64,000 nucleotides of DNA from Euphorbia lathyris (GCF_963576675.1 NC_088910.1:30692531-30756530), one strand, 5' to 3'. Shown: positions 42,301 to 54,674, numbered from the stretch's first letter. The notes: generated by a model from the letters alone, not told the origin. Made by a program: numbers and translations.

Positions 42301-45300
42301 AAGGGTAAGCTATCCCTTTTGTAAAAACAGAGAGCATTTTCTATCCCTAGGCATTCTGATTTATTCTTCACTGTGAGTGACTGAGTGGTGATATACAAAA
42401 TTCTTGGGGTCTTGGCCAGCCAAGTATACATTTTGGTAAACGTTTGGAGCAAAGTGTAAACTCAGGATTAGGTTCTTAAGAAAGGAAAATCATTGGTTTT
42501 ATCTCTTGTTATTTATCCACACTACCCAAGCACATGCATACTTTTCTTTAGTTGCAAGAATGTCTACAATTATCTCCCTTATTATGATACTGGTTGTACA
42601 CTTTTTTTAGTTCATTTGTTTGTCAGAATCTGATTATTTTTGCCATTTCTACTGCAGAGTGCTATGCAATATGTTTTCGGTTCAACTTTTGTTTGCAAAA
42701 CAACTGATGCTGCAAAGGAGGTAAGTCAATTTTGGCGTAGTATTCTTTCCTAGTGCTTTATTTGAATATCAAAGTCAATGAGGGAGCTCACTGATATTTA
42801 CAGTAACCAGCATTGTTCTATTTCTTTTCTTCTGGATCAGTTTCTCATATCTAATATCAATCGAGTTATACTATGTGCTTGTACGTAGTTACTAGGATAT
42901 ATTAACTTGCTGACAAGTATAAAATTGTTTTGTGCCTCAATGTGTGCTCTGAAAATTTTCTCTGTTGGCTGTCCAATAGATTGCTTTTAATCGTGAAATC
43001 CGGACTCCCAGTGTCACTCTTGAAGGTGATATATTTCAACCAAGTGGTCTATTGACTGGTGGAAGTCGCAAGTAAGCCTCTTGAATGGTCATGGATTCAT
43101 GTGACTTTATGTTTTTTTTTTTCCCTTGGTTAGTTTTGTTTACTGCTCAAATTTCAATTTTAAGTGCATTCCTTGCTCTTTCAAGTAAAAGTAAGCTTTG
43201 TAGTTTAAGCTTGCATGAAAAGCACTTTCAAATTTTGGAAGTAGATATGGTTTAAATTTTAAAATAACCTTTTTTTTCGTTTTTGGGTACAGAGGTGGTG
43301 GTGAGTTGTTAAGGCGACTTCATGAATTGTCGGATGCTGAATCTGACCTTTTACTGCATGGAAGAAGACTGTCTGAAATTGAAGCAAAGGTATGCCTTTA
43401 ACATGTTATTCTCTATCATTTATAAAGAGAGTAGTAGTCAATTTCTTGTGATTATCATGATATTTTCTAATTGACATCGTAATGACGAATTTTCAGTCTG
43501 TGGTTGCATATCTTGTTTGTTAGAAGCAAGCAGTCATATCATTGATATTAATCAAAGATGCATACTAGGCCTTTATTTTTTAATCAATGCCTTTTGTTTT
43601 TTCTGGTTTAAATATGATGAACAAACTTCACTGTTATATATAATTTTGTGAAGAATTTACACAGACATTGGTGCTAAGTATCCATCTGTGTTAAGAACCG
43701 AGTTCGGTGTTGTTAACTGAAAAGAAAAAAAACTGGGTGGTTGGATTTTTACTGAATAGTCTACCTCTTATTTATTACCATAGGTGAAATTGGACAGGTA
43801 ATTTTTTTTTGTTGGCTCATTGTCCATGGTTCATGTCATAAGATGTGGCTAAGTTTTACGCTGGCCGCCACAAACCTACCGCAACCCTCCTCCTTTGTCC
43901 GGGCTTGGGACCGGCTGTAAATGCCACCAAGTGACCCTCACAGGCGGAGTTAGGAGGACTGAAGAGTGGCAAAGGGATGTAGTGGTGAGGGGTAGGGGAA
44001 GACCTAAGCAAACTTGGAGGAGGGTGATCGAGAGTGATATGAGTTTATTGGGGATTGCGGAAAATATGGTAGTGGATAGGAAAGAGTGGAGGGAGAGAAT
44101 TTGTGTCGCTGACACGACTTGATTTCACGGTTTTATATGATGGTTCATGTTAGCCGACCCCGAATCATTTCGGGACTAAGGCTTTGTTGTTGTTGTTGTT
44201 GTTGGCTCATTGTCCATCAGTATCACAAGCTTTTCAATTTCTGTGTTCTCCTGCCTGGAAATCTGACAAAATATGAAATTCCAATTACTTGTTGTTCATA
44301 AAATTGTTAGGAAGAGATTTATTCTTTTTGTACTTTTATTTCTTAAGTGGTTACAATTAATTGAATATTGTTATGTGTTTCTTTTTCATTTTTTTAAATC
44401 TGTCTGCCTCTTGTCCTTTATTTCTTGGATGCCTTTCATCTCAGTTTAGGAGCTATTTTTATGTAAATACTAGTTACGGTTTCTAATGCTTTTAGGTGCA
44501 TATTGCAGTTACTATAGGCTTATGATGATCTCAATTATGGTTTGTTGTCTTCACATCTTGAAATTTCAGATTACTGAGCTTCTGCCTCTTCACAAGAAGT
44601 TCTTGGACCTTATGAAGCAGTTAGAACTGAAACAGTATGATCTGTCATTATTCCAGGGCAGGGCTCAGCAAAATGAGCATCATAAGGTTTCTGCCTATTT
44701 CCTTTTTTATGTTGCAGTTTTATCCTTCTAATTTGAAGAGATCAACTTTAATGCTTCTACCAATTTTCTTCCTTGATATCTTTCGTTTCTTTAATTTTGG
44801 TTGTGATAGCTTGGTGAATTGGTAAAGAAGATTGAGCTGGAGCTTGAAGAATCAAACTCTTCAATCAAAGAAAAGCAAATATTCTATGATGAATGTGTTA
44901 GTATGGTATCAACACTTGAGAAATCAATCAAAGACCAAGACAAGAATCGAGAAGGCAGGCTTAAAGACTTGGAGAAAAAAATTAAGGCCATAAAAGCTAA
45001 ACTGCAGTTAGCTTCAAAGGATCTGAAGGTATTTTTAGTATTTAAGCTGTCAGAGATGTTTTTGATATAGTCAGTAATTTCTTCAAGCGAAGTCCTACCA
45101 TAAAAAGTGCTAAGGAGTTCTAGCCTGGACTACGCATCAATCTGATATAGTATTTAATCTAGTCTCAATTTGATAAATGGGTTGCCTAGGACTCAAACAT
45201 GGAACTAATTGGATAAAGTGGAAAGTTTTCCTTGTTAAGAAATCAGAGAAAAATTTGTCTCCACGTTGTGCTTGCGCTTTTCTTCATTGCACATGGCTTT

Positions 45301-48300
45301 TACTTAACACTATAGAATTAAGGAATTTTTATCCCATTTTGCAAATCACTCATCTTTTAAATGAAGTTCGTTTGTCTCATCATCTTTGCCTTCCCTCAGC
45401 ATCACAAAGATTTATAAACATTTACTTTCAAAGATTAGAGGGTGAACTTAAATTGTTGCCACTATGTATCATCAAGAAGTTTCTTCCAACTATTCCTATT
45501 AATATCATAATATGGAAATTTAATAGTTGAAAACACAATGTTTCACAAACGGTTCTGCAAAATTCCTTAGTGACCCACGTTGGGGTTGCTTAACAATCTG
45601 GCATTATTAAGTGGATAAAAATAGTTGGCGCCTCTTATTTTTAAGAATGCTTCTGAGTAAAAAGCGCTAACCTTCTAGAGCAGCCCAAGAAAGGAAAGAG
45701 GAAAGGGCAACTAGATATCACTAGAACAACTTTCTCCAACTTCAACTTTAATCCTATATATGCTGTCTTTGTTAATTATATGATTGATTTCCTAATTAGA
45801 TCTTTAATCCCTTATTCCATTCTTTTTTTTCTGTTTCAAAATATAGGGGCATGAAAATGAAAGAGAAAGACTTATTATGGAGCAGGAAGCTGTCACGAAA
45901 GAACAAGCTTCTTTGGAAAGTCAATTAGTTTCCGTGAAAAAGCAAATCGACCATCTCAGTCTGGAATTAGAAAAACAAAAGACGAAGGTAACCTTTGATA
46001 AAAAAACAGTTTAGGCAATATCGTTAATAAAGAAGTTATCTAAAATGTGTCCCTTGTTCAGATTGCTACTGTACGCAATAATCATGATCAAGCTCAATCT
46101 GATCTCAATTTGCTTCGTCAAAAGATGAAGGAGTGTGATTCTCAAATTAGTAGCATTTTGAAGGAACAGAAGAAACTTCAACATGAAGTTAGTGAGACCA
46201 AACTTGCGAGGAAGAAGTTAGAAAATGAGGTAATTGTGCTTGTGGTTTTATATGCATATTGTCCAACTTGAGACATTAAAACATGCAGTTCTATTGCTTG
46301 AATAGGTAAAAAGAATGGAAATGGAACAGAAAGATTGCTCTATGAAGGTGGACAAGTTGCTTGAAAAGCATGCTTGGATTGCTACTGAGAAGCAGCTATT
46401 TGGAAGAGGCGGAACAGATTATGATTTTATGTCCCGTGATCCTCTTAAAGCAAGGGAAGAGCTTGAGAAATTGCAAGCTGACCAATCAGGGTATGTGGTG
46501 ATGAAAACTTTTTTAAGTATTCTAATTGTTGTTATTTTACCTGCTATCAACATGTTTAGTTTATCCACAATTTTGCTTCTTAAACTGAAATTGTTATTAA
46601 ACATTCAATTTTGTTCTTCTTTCTAACTATTATTTCAGTCCTGACACCCGGGCCTTTTTTTCATTTTTTCCTGCGGTATTCTTTTACTTACGTGAAGCCT
46701 TGAGAAAAGGGTGAACAAGAAGGTTATGGCAATGTTTGAGAAAGCAGAAGATGAATACAATGATCTAATGTCCAAGAAAAACATTATTGAGGTAATTTTC
46801 CATGGTTATGCATGGAATATTGTACCTTAGCTTCTTTATACTTAGTCCTAATTATTTGGTTGTTAAAGGCGTGTCTAAGGCTCCAGGGTGCACAAGGCAC
46901 TAGGCCGAGCGCCTTAACATCACCCAAAGCCGCTCGCTGTTGTCAAGATGCGCCTTTGTGTGCCTGACCATGGTTAGAAGAGGCGCACCTATATGTTACA
47001 TGGGCTTTTTTAAGGTTTTTGTTAAGGATTTTTTTAGGGTTTTAATCTCCACTATTGGATTAGACACATTAGTGTCCAAAATAAACAACAAAAAATGAAA
47101 GACTTTGAAGAGATGCAGATACACAACTGGAATTTGTAGATGAGGATCAGGTCCTTGAAGAAGATTTTGATGACGTTGGAGATGAGGAGAGTGATGAATT
47201 TGGAGACTTTTGATGAGAAGTTGCTATTAGTCAACCTATGATTTACTATTTAGTTGAAGACTTGAAGTTTAAACTATAGGATTTACTACATGTTAGAATT
47301 TATGATTAAGAGTATTTTTATGATTTAGTATTTATCGCATTTTGATTTTAAAATTTATCATTTCTTGTATTTTAAATATTATCATTTATGGTTTTATATA
47401 TTTTATTCTTGTAGTGCGTTTTGTGTCATTAAGGCGTGCGCCTGAGCCTTACGCCTTAGTGCGCATGTGTCTTTAATAATTACGATTATTTGTTTAACCA
47501 GAATGACAAGTCGAAAATTAAGAAAGTGATTGAAGAGCTTGATGAGAAAAAGAAGGAAACGCTCAAAGTTACATGGGTGAAAGTTAACAGGTCCTTTTCT
47601 TTCTTTCTTGACATATGCTGGATTTTTGCTGCTCTACTTTATGTTTTTGAAATAATAATTAATATTCTTCATGCTCATGATGGATATTCTGATTATCCAC
47701 AAATCTTGAGTGAAATTACCCTTATATAGAAATTCATCTCTGCAGTGACTTTGGATCCATCTTTTCTACTCTATTGCCTGGAACCATGGCAAAGCTAGAT
47801 CCTCCAGAAGGATGCAGTTTCCTGGATGGTCTGGAAGTTCGTGTTGCATTCGGAGGTGTTTGGAAACAGTCTCTATCAGAACTGAGTGGAGGTCAACGAT
47901 CTCTGCTTGCCCTCTCTCTAATATTGGCTTTACTTCTTTTCAAGCCTGCACCGCTCTATATCCTTGATGAGGTATTTTCACACAAAGAAATAGGAAAATA
48001 TAGTTTATTGACGATCTTTCTCCAGCAAAGAAAACAGTGAGAAACTAAAATCAATATACCTTCAGATGGATTTGTATATGATCTAATTCTCGTGATGCTT
48101 GACAGGTTGATGCTGCCCTTGATTTAAGTCACACGCAAAACATTGGGAGGATGATCAAAGCTCACTTCCCCCATTCCCAGGTCTAGTGATTTCCTTTTTA
48201 GTGCATTAAATGATAGGGGAAATGAATGAAAAATAATATATGAATACTGAAGTGAATTAATTTGAGTGATGATGTGAGATAGCACAAATCCATTCTTGAA

Positions 48301-48492
48301 GTTTTGTTTATACTTTGGCAATAATATACCTTGATATTTGTCTTATACTTGTTTCTTTTGGATTTTGCCTTATAGTTTATTGTGGTTTCACTGAAAGAAG
48401 GCATGTTCAACAATGCAAACGTTCTTTTCCGGACCAAATTTGTGGACGGCGTTTCAACTGTTCTGAGGACTGTTGCCAAACAGAATAAATGA
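39375..48492 (+). CDS. SMC2: SMC2, condensin ATPase subunit (CAP-E)
   Basis: Core ATPase of condensin I and II; pairs with SMC4 to compact mitotic chromosomes. I read 20 exons, all GT-AG and in frame: 39375-39692, 40245-40925, 41098-41241, 41337-41627, 41728-41913, 41998-42162, 42245-42304, 42658-42720, 42980-43071, 43293-43389, 44570-44686, 44810-45028, 45847-45987, 46062-46229, 46306-46490, 46698-46791, 47502-47590, 47746-47971, 48106-48180, 48376-48492. They give 1175 residues, the usual SMC2 length. Walker [10 protein letters not shown] is at 32-40, the coiled coil at about 160-505, the hinge at about 515-665 (VKGVVAKLI ... [11 protein letters not shown]), the second coil at about 680-1030, the signature LSGGQ at 1083-1087, Walker B LYILDE at 1107-1112 and the D-loop VDAALD after it. 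All key residues are present. The start at [14 protein letters not shown] is the family start; an upstream in-frame ATG at 39351 is unlikely. Introns 10 and 16 carry transposons. SMC2 rather than SMC4 by the [14 protein letters not shown]-terminus. Confidence 0.97.
43828..44200 (+). mobile_element. RTE-type LINE 3' end in SMC2 intron 10
   Basis: A 17-bp perfect target duplication, GTTGGCTCATTGTCCAT (43811-43827 and 44201-44217), flanks the insert. It encodes the last residues of a plant RTE reverse transcriptase protein ([20 protein letters not shown], then [13 protein letters not shown]), the typical 3' segment CCGACCCCGAATCATTTCGG and a (TTG)n tail. 5'-truncated and in the sense orientation of SMC2. 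Confidence 0.9.
46859..47484 (+). mobile_element. hAT-type element in SMC2 intron 16
   Basis: Perfect 8-bp duplication ATTATTTG at 46851-46858 and 47485-47492. The ends are rich in AAGGCG/CGCCTT words and weakly inverted (GTTGTTAAAGGCG versus TTATTAAAGACAC read inward). Inside, about 47100-47215 keeps an acidic coding-like tail ([18 protein letters not shown]) as in the C-terminus of plant hAT transposases. Its right end lies only 17 bp before exon 17. Confidence 0.7.
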
Positions 48493-50400
48493 TAGCTGTT
48501 ATATCATCACGTCTACTGATTTTGGTTTTGTTGGTAAGTTTTCATTTTCATTCGTATTTCTGATGCAGTTATAATAGTAGTTACTAATCTCTGAAGGGCT
48601 CTCTGCTGCCTAGTTTTTCTTTTTATAGTTATTAGTATACAACTGGTTTCTTGTTTCTTAAATCCATAATTTTAATAAAGTAGTTAGTTTTTTCAATTCA
48701 ATATTCTCCGGCAATTTTTCCGATTTATAGGCTACACAGCGAGAAGCTAAGTAACTCATGCATGAATCGCACGTTTCCATTTCTAATCACTTGAAATATG
48801 GTTTTGCAGATTATTTATTGTACATATTATCAACTGAAAGACTTGGGATTTCTACACTGAAGCAAAAGCTGAGATTCAGAAGTTATTTGTTCTGGTGTAT
48901 CAAGTATTAATCGTGTTATATTAATGTGTAAATGCATGTTAATCTGCAGAAATTTCACAAACCATGTGAATGTGACAGATGCATGAAGACATGAAACTCT
49001 GGACAGTCAAGTTAGTTTATTCTATATGATGAATAATGATGAGTTTGTGACAAATTTGGTGGATTCAGGCAAGTTGAATCCGAAAAGGCATGCGACGTCT
49101 GTAGGTTTATTTCATTCATCATATGCTCTTATTAGATTAATATAAAGACTGTTATTTAGCCTCATGTATCAAAATGGTTACTTAAGAAGATCTATAATAT
49201 TGCAATATTATGCATTTGGGTATTTTTGTGAGAGCTAGACTCTTGAATTTGGGTATTAACAATTAAGAGCTCTTAATTTAAGAGCTGTACCAATTTTCTA
49301 TTATTCTTAACCAATTAGTAACATATAAAAAAAAAAACACATGTTCACATGTGAAATTTTAACCTATGTATGCACGTATCTCTGATATGTTATTGCAGAG
49401 TGGCAATATGACGCTTAAGTGAAGTGGAAATAATTTCATGACCGTGTAAAATATAATTTTAGTTATGGGTAAATTTATCCAATTTGCAAACATTAAGAGT
49501 GTAATTGTACCATTTATGATGTTAGCACTAAATGATTTGGATATAGTATTGATGTTAAGGGTAAACTTTAACATTCAGGTATTTTTGCACCTTATCTATA
49601 TACTTAACATAATATGATTTTTAGGAATTGAAATTAGATATGGTATGGTTTAAACAAGCTTGAAATGCAGGAAATGAAGTATCATATGATCTCAAACACA
49701 ATATTTACGACAGTTCGACTAATTATACCTATATCCATAGAAGATGAGCAATATTTATTTGAACGACCAAAACCAATTAAGAGAATTTATGAAACTCACA
49801 CTCAACAACTTAAAAAAAAAATTATTCGCTACATCTCTCACCGCGAACTTCCAAAATCAAATCCACATCTATTTAAAGATGAAGAGACGAAACAGTAAAA
49901 TTGGCAACTTTAGTCCAAAATTTCCAATTAAATCCCTCTTTCCTCTAATTTCTTTCAATTTATATTGTCCTGCCATGTCTTTTCTCCATGTATTTAAATG
50001 TCCATTTACAGTTGGCCCCAAAACGATGTCGCATAGTAAGGCTAGTTTAGAGTTTTCTCACCCCAGTATATCTCTCCATTCCTGCGTAGGAACCACGTCT
50101 TTCATATTTCCTTCTTCTCCTAATCTCTCTCTTCATTTTTCTCTTGAGGAAATTAGATGTAAAATCAGTTTTGGATTTTTTATTATCCTTTTATTTTTGG
50201 ATTTGAAAAAGAGAAGTTAAAAAACAATTTCACGTTAAAACCAAGCCTTTTTTTTGTTTTTAAATATGCTAAACCACTTTTAATTTTCAAATATTTGAGA
50301 TTTTAAGAATTTTTTTTATAAATATGAGATAGTGGTAAATACTTAAACTAATTATGACTAATATGTAACTTACCCTTTTCTCAACACCTCTCTTTTCATT
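48493..50400. other. SMC2 3' flank and AT-rich intergenic DNA
   Basis: The SMC2 3' untranslated region probably occupies the first few hundred bases. Beyond it I see no domain or repeat boundary. A 158-codon frame at 49744-50220 has no recognisable feature and looks like chance. Confidence 0.4.
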
Positions 50401-51136
50401 TCTCTCCCTCAAATCATGTAATCCTAGCTTGAAAACTTTGGCATCGGTCTGGCATCGTCAGTCAAATGCTTCCTAACTTATTCCAGCTTCGAAGAAATTA
50501 GGTTTTTATTCTGGCATGGATTTCCAGGTATATCCTGTTGTTTATGATTTTCCTTCTCTAATGTGGATATGGATAAGCTTTTTGTCCTCTCTTTCTAAAG
50601 GTATAGCTACACTATGAAACATATGTGTGAGTTTTCCGGATCCTCCATTTCTTATGGTTTGATTTTGATTTGGGTTTTTTTGAAGACCTCATTCTAATTT
50701 TTTCTTTTTTTCTCTAATGAACTTTGAAGTTGACTTCTATAAGAAGTAGTTTAAAATTCAAAAGGAAGATTAGAGGATTGATAGTTGAGAAGCACTCACA
50801 TCTCATCGTTCTTAGCTTAGTGTATATCTCACATTCTCTCTGACTCCACCTTTTATGTTTCTTTTTCCAATTCTGACAGTGATTTTCTTTATTTGTTTAT
50901 ATGTTAATTTCTAGGGGTGGACAAAAAACTCGGACAAATCGATAAATTGAACTGGAAAATGTGGTTAACCGAACCGGCGGTTTTGTTATAGGGTTGAAAA
51001 ATATGCTGGGTTCGGTTTCGATTTCGGTTTCAGTTTAAAGTGTATAAAAACCACGGTTAACGGTTAACTGAATCGTTTAATATATATATTTAAAAAATAT
51101 ATAATATATTTAATTACTTTATAAGTACATACAAAA
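50401..51136 (+). other. Possible 5' leader of the RF298-like locus, then repeat DNA
   Basis: Pyrimidine-rich sequence around 50385-50530 followed by GGATTTCCAG/GTATAT (a good splice donor at 50528) looks like a 5' untranslated exon. It may belong to the RF298-like pseudogene 4 kb downstream, which I cannot prove. A 98-bp block at 50814-50912 recurs at 53800-53897. From 50915 the CGGTTAACCGAACCGG-like words are ordinary plant dispersed repeat. Confidence 0.35.
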
Positions 51137-51742
51137 TCTATATATAATATAAAACAGTAACGATGGAGCTGAGGTGTCACTCCCTCCTTTTTTACTGATA
51201 AAAAATATAATATAAAATATAATATATTAATTTGAGTTATATTATTATATTTATTTATAAAAAGATTATTTTATCTGTACTATATCTAAGAGTTCTACAG
51301 AATTTAAATTAATCCCTAAAATCTCTCTAATTCTCTGCATATCTATATCTAAAAGTTCTACATAATTTAAATTAATCCCTAAAATCTCTCTAATTTTCTG
51401 TATATCTATATCTAAAAGTTCTGCATAATTTAAATTAATCCCTAAAATCCCTCTAATTCTCTGCGTATTTATATTCTATATATAATATAAAACAGTAACG
51501 ATGGAGCTGAGGTGTCACTTCCTCATTTTTTACTAATAAAAATTATAATAAAAAATATAATATATTAACTTTAGTTATATTATTATATTTATTTATAAAA
51601 AGATTATTTTATCCGTACTATATCTAAGAGTTCTACAGAATTTAAATTAATCTCTAAAATCTCTCTAATTCTCTGCATATCTATATCTAAAAGTTCTACA
51701 TAATTTAAATTAGTCCCTAAAATCTCTCTATTTCTTTGCATA
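51137..51742 (+). repeat. Two Helitron 5' ends with a 63-bp minisatellite
   Basis: Blocks starting at 51137 and 51475 share a Helitron-like 5' end (TCTATATATAATATAAAACA, then ACGATGGAGCTGAGGTG). Each continues into tandem copies of a unit of about 63 bp containing TCTAAAAGTTCTACATAATT and CCCTAAAATCTCTCTAATT: three units in the first block (51281-51470), two in the second (51620-51742). Neither block has its own Helitron 3' end; the next one is at 51885. Confidence 0.75.
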
Positions 51743-52047
51743 TCTATATATAATATAAAACAGTAACGATGGAGCTGAGGTGTTACTTCCTCCTTTTTTA
51801 TATCATTAATTGTAATTATTAATTATATTTTTGTTAAGATTTATATATTAAGATGAATCCGTGCATCGCACGGGTATAAAACTAGTACATATATAAAATA
51901 GAAATCTATATATAATATAAAACAGTAACGATGAAGCTGAGGTGTTACTTCCTCCTTTTTTATATCATTAATTGTAATTATTAATTATATTTTTGTTAAG
52001 ATTTATATATTAAGATGAATCCGTGCATCGCACGGGTATAAAACTAG
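51743..52047 (+). mobile_element. Tandem pair of 143-bp mini-Helitrons
   Basis: Copies at 51743-51885 and 51905-52047. Each starts TC (preceded by A) with the TCTATATATAATATAAAACA end. Each finishes with a hairpin CCGTGCATCGCACGG, 9-12 bases, then CTAG followed by T: the full set of Helitron terminal features, including A/T insertion context. No Rep/helicase; non-autonomous. The 19 bases after the first CTAG (TACATATATAAAATAGAAA) are repeated after the second, so the tandem unit is 162 bp. Confidence 0.85.
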
Positions 52048-52099
52048 TACATATATAAAATAGAAAATATATAGTTTGTAAATACTAATATTAAATACT

Positions 52100-53380
52100 T
52101 ATCTATTGTTTTCTGTTTGTGTAATCAAAACTAACCTAAAATCTAAAAATTAAAATAAGCAGCACAAAATTAAAAACCCTTTCTCTCATCAGCAGCACAA
52201 AATTAAAAAGCATCGTTTTCTTTTCTCTTCAGCAGCACCGCCGCGGTACACAGCACCTTCATCTTTTCTTTGTAGCAGCACCGCGGAACGCAGCAGCTTC
52301 CGTTCTCGCATCGTGGGACGCAGCAGCTTCTGATCTCCTCACACCGTCGTTACTCATTCCGTCTCGCACCGCCGTCGTCCCTATCTCGCACCACCATCTT
52401 CTCGCACGCTGTCGTTTCCATCTCCTCACACCGTCGTTACTCATTCCGTCTCGCACCGCCGTCGTTCCGATCTCTCACCGCGGTCGTTGATTAAGGTAAG
52501 TTGTTGATGTATGGGTTTTCTATCATTCTTTGTCTTTTCGTTAAATATCTGGTTTGAAGAGTTTGCAGAGTTTGAGGAACCCGTTTAATTCAACAATGAA
52601 AATTATTAAGTACTTCCTTTTTAACATAGCAGACTGTGTAAAATGAAATTTTTTGCATTGTAGAAAATGCTAACATATAAACTGATGGGAAATGGGTTGA
52701 AATATATTAGAGGGGAAAACTTGGAAACTGTAGACTGTATTTTCATGAGTTGTGGACTTTAGACTTAATATGTTAAACAAGATAATCATTAGATACTTGT
52801 GGATTTTAGATTTAATATGTTAATTTTGTGGTTCATTTATATTAATTTAAGAACAATCCAATGAGGAACTAAACCTTCCTGACATGTGAAGAACACATTT
52901 AATTATGTGCTTTGTGGTTGTCATATCTTTAATCATATTCCAGCATGTAATCTATGGTTATTTTTAATTAAATTCCTAAATTTTCAAGTTGAGTTTGTTG
53001 AATCAGAAGCTAGCCAATTGATATGGCTTAACATGCCATATGTTGCTTATATTATGTTCCAGCAGTTGTGCTTTGAAATTGGGTTTAGATTTTGTTAGGC
53101 AATGCTGTATTGCAGTAATCAGTATGTTGTTTTCGTTTATTAGTCTCATTATCTGGAAGTTTGGCCGAATTTTGTGGCATATTTGTGAACTTCATTACCT
53201 AATGTCTTCAAATGAACAATATTTGTTCCCTGATTTCCAATTGTTTTTCAGCATACTAAGTCAATGTCTTTTCTCTGTTTAGTCTACTTTTGCTCAATGT
53301 CTTTTTTACGTTTAGTCTACTGATCCAAAAATTTTTCTACATCTAGCACGGAACAATGATGAAACTAAAACAGATGGTAC
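52100..53380 (+). other. GC-rich putative untranslated exon and flank
   Basis: 52235-52495 is a CGCACCGCCGTCGT-rich island in AT-rich DNA. It holds an 89-bp-offset direct repeat (ATCTCCTCACACCGTCG... at 52333 and 52422) and ends in a strong splice donor, TTAAG/GTAAGT, at 52495/52496. This looks like a plant 5' untranslated exon, perhaps of the downstream pseudogene. The rest, to 53380, shows nothing I recognise. Confidence 0.35.
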
Positions 53381-53560
53381 TCCAAGCACTCCTTTAAACA
53401 TGGGAAGTCTTGAGAGAACTATTCTGCAAGAAAATTTATTAGAATTATACAACACACAGCCATGGCTTCTTTTTTGTAAGAAGATTTATGATTAGATTCA
53501 ATTGGAATGAGTTGTTGAGTTGGTTTTTCTTCAATCTGTATTGTTTCACTTTTTTTTTTT

Positions 53561-54170
53561 TTATCCCCCTTTCAATTGAAAGATAATTGTTGGCATACTA
53601 GAAACAAACTTCGGTTGGAAACAAAAAGTTTTGGCCTAATTATTTTTTTATCATACTACAATTGTTGGTTTTAGATTAGTTTTTGCTTCTTTTTTCCTCT
53701 CTTTTCAATTCAAAGATTGTTAGAGTTATGCTATGTTAATTTCCATGTCGTTAACTACTGATTATTGAGTTGTTAGTTTAATTACTGATGTATTCTCTGG
53801 CTTAGTGTATATCTCTCATTCTCTCTGACTCCATCTCTTATGTTTCTTTTTTCAATTCTGACAGTGATTTTCTTCATTTGTTTATATGTTAATTTCTGCA
53901 AGAATTTATCCCCTCTTTCAATTGAAAGATAATTGTTGACATACAGTGTATTGTTAATTAGTCATTAGTAGAAACAAACTTTGGTTGGAAACAAAAAGTT
54001 TTGACCTAATTGTTTTTTATACTACAATTGTTGGTTTTAGATTAGTTTTTGCTTTTTTTTTTCCTCTCTTTTTAATTCAAAGATTGTTATTGAGTTATGG
54101 TATGTTAATTTCCATGTCGTTAATTACTAATTATTGAGTTGTTAGTTTAATTACTGATATATTCTCTGAA
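53561..54170 (+). repeat. Diverged tandem duplication
   Basis: Copy 1 (53561-53800) and copy 2 (53906-54170) share TTCAATTGAAAGATAATTGT, GGTTGGAAACAAAAAGTTTT and ATTTCCATGTCGTTAA blocks, with several indels. The segment between them is the 98-bp block also present at 50814-50912. Confidence 0.8.
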
Positions 54171-54554
54171 GCTCAGTAAATTGTATCTTTGCAGATTTTG
54201 AATGAAATCAACTCGTGATTTGACATCATCTGGAATGCTAATCTTGAAAATTAGCAGACATATATAAAGCTATACTTGGTGTATTACCTTGTGTCAAAGC
54301 TTTTGCTGTGTGAACTAATTTACTTGGAAAAACTCTACAGGTTCATATTTATTTATTTACTTACAATTAACTGAAGATTGTTAACTAAAAGTGTCATATT
54401 GTTGTTTTGGAATTTAGAAGTAGAAAGACTTTGTAGATATAATCAGCTCCCTTCAATCCAAATGTTTTTAACAAATAATGTTTATTTTTTAATTTATGAA
54501 TTATAAAACCGATGCTAATATATTATTATTTATTTAAAAAAATTGATTTTAAAT

Positions 54555-54674
54555 TTACTGATGGAATTTTCCGTCAAAATAAGTATCCTGACGGGTACAT
54601 TTTCGTGTAAAGTAACGGCAACAATTTTGACGGTTCTAATGTCAAATAAAATGTCAGAATGTTTTCTTGTAGTG
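54555..54674 (-). mobile_element. CACTA (En/Spm) terminal fragment
   Basis: Read on the minus strand from 54674: CACTACAAGAAAACATTCTG, the canonical plant CACTA terminus, followed by short subterminal repeats (CCGTCAAAATTGTTG, CCGTCAGGATAC). The other end is not in the vicinity, so this is a truncated remnant. Confidence 0.7.

Noticed and set aside
49744..50220. 158-codon open frame
   Set aside because: No domain, AT-rich composition, no promoter or splice context; likely chance.
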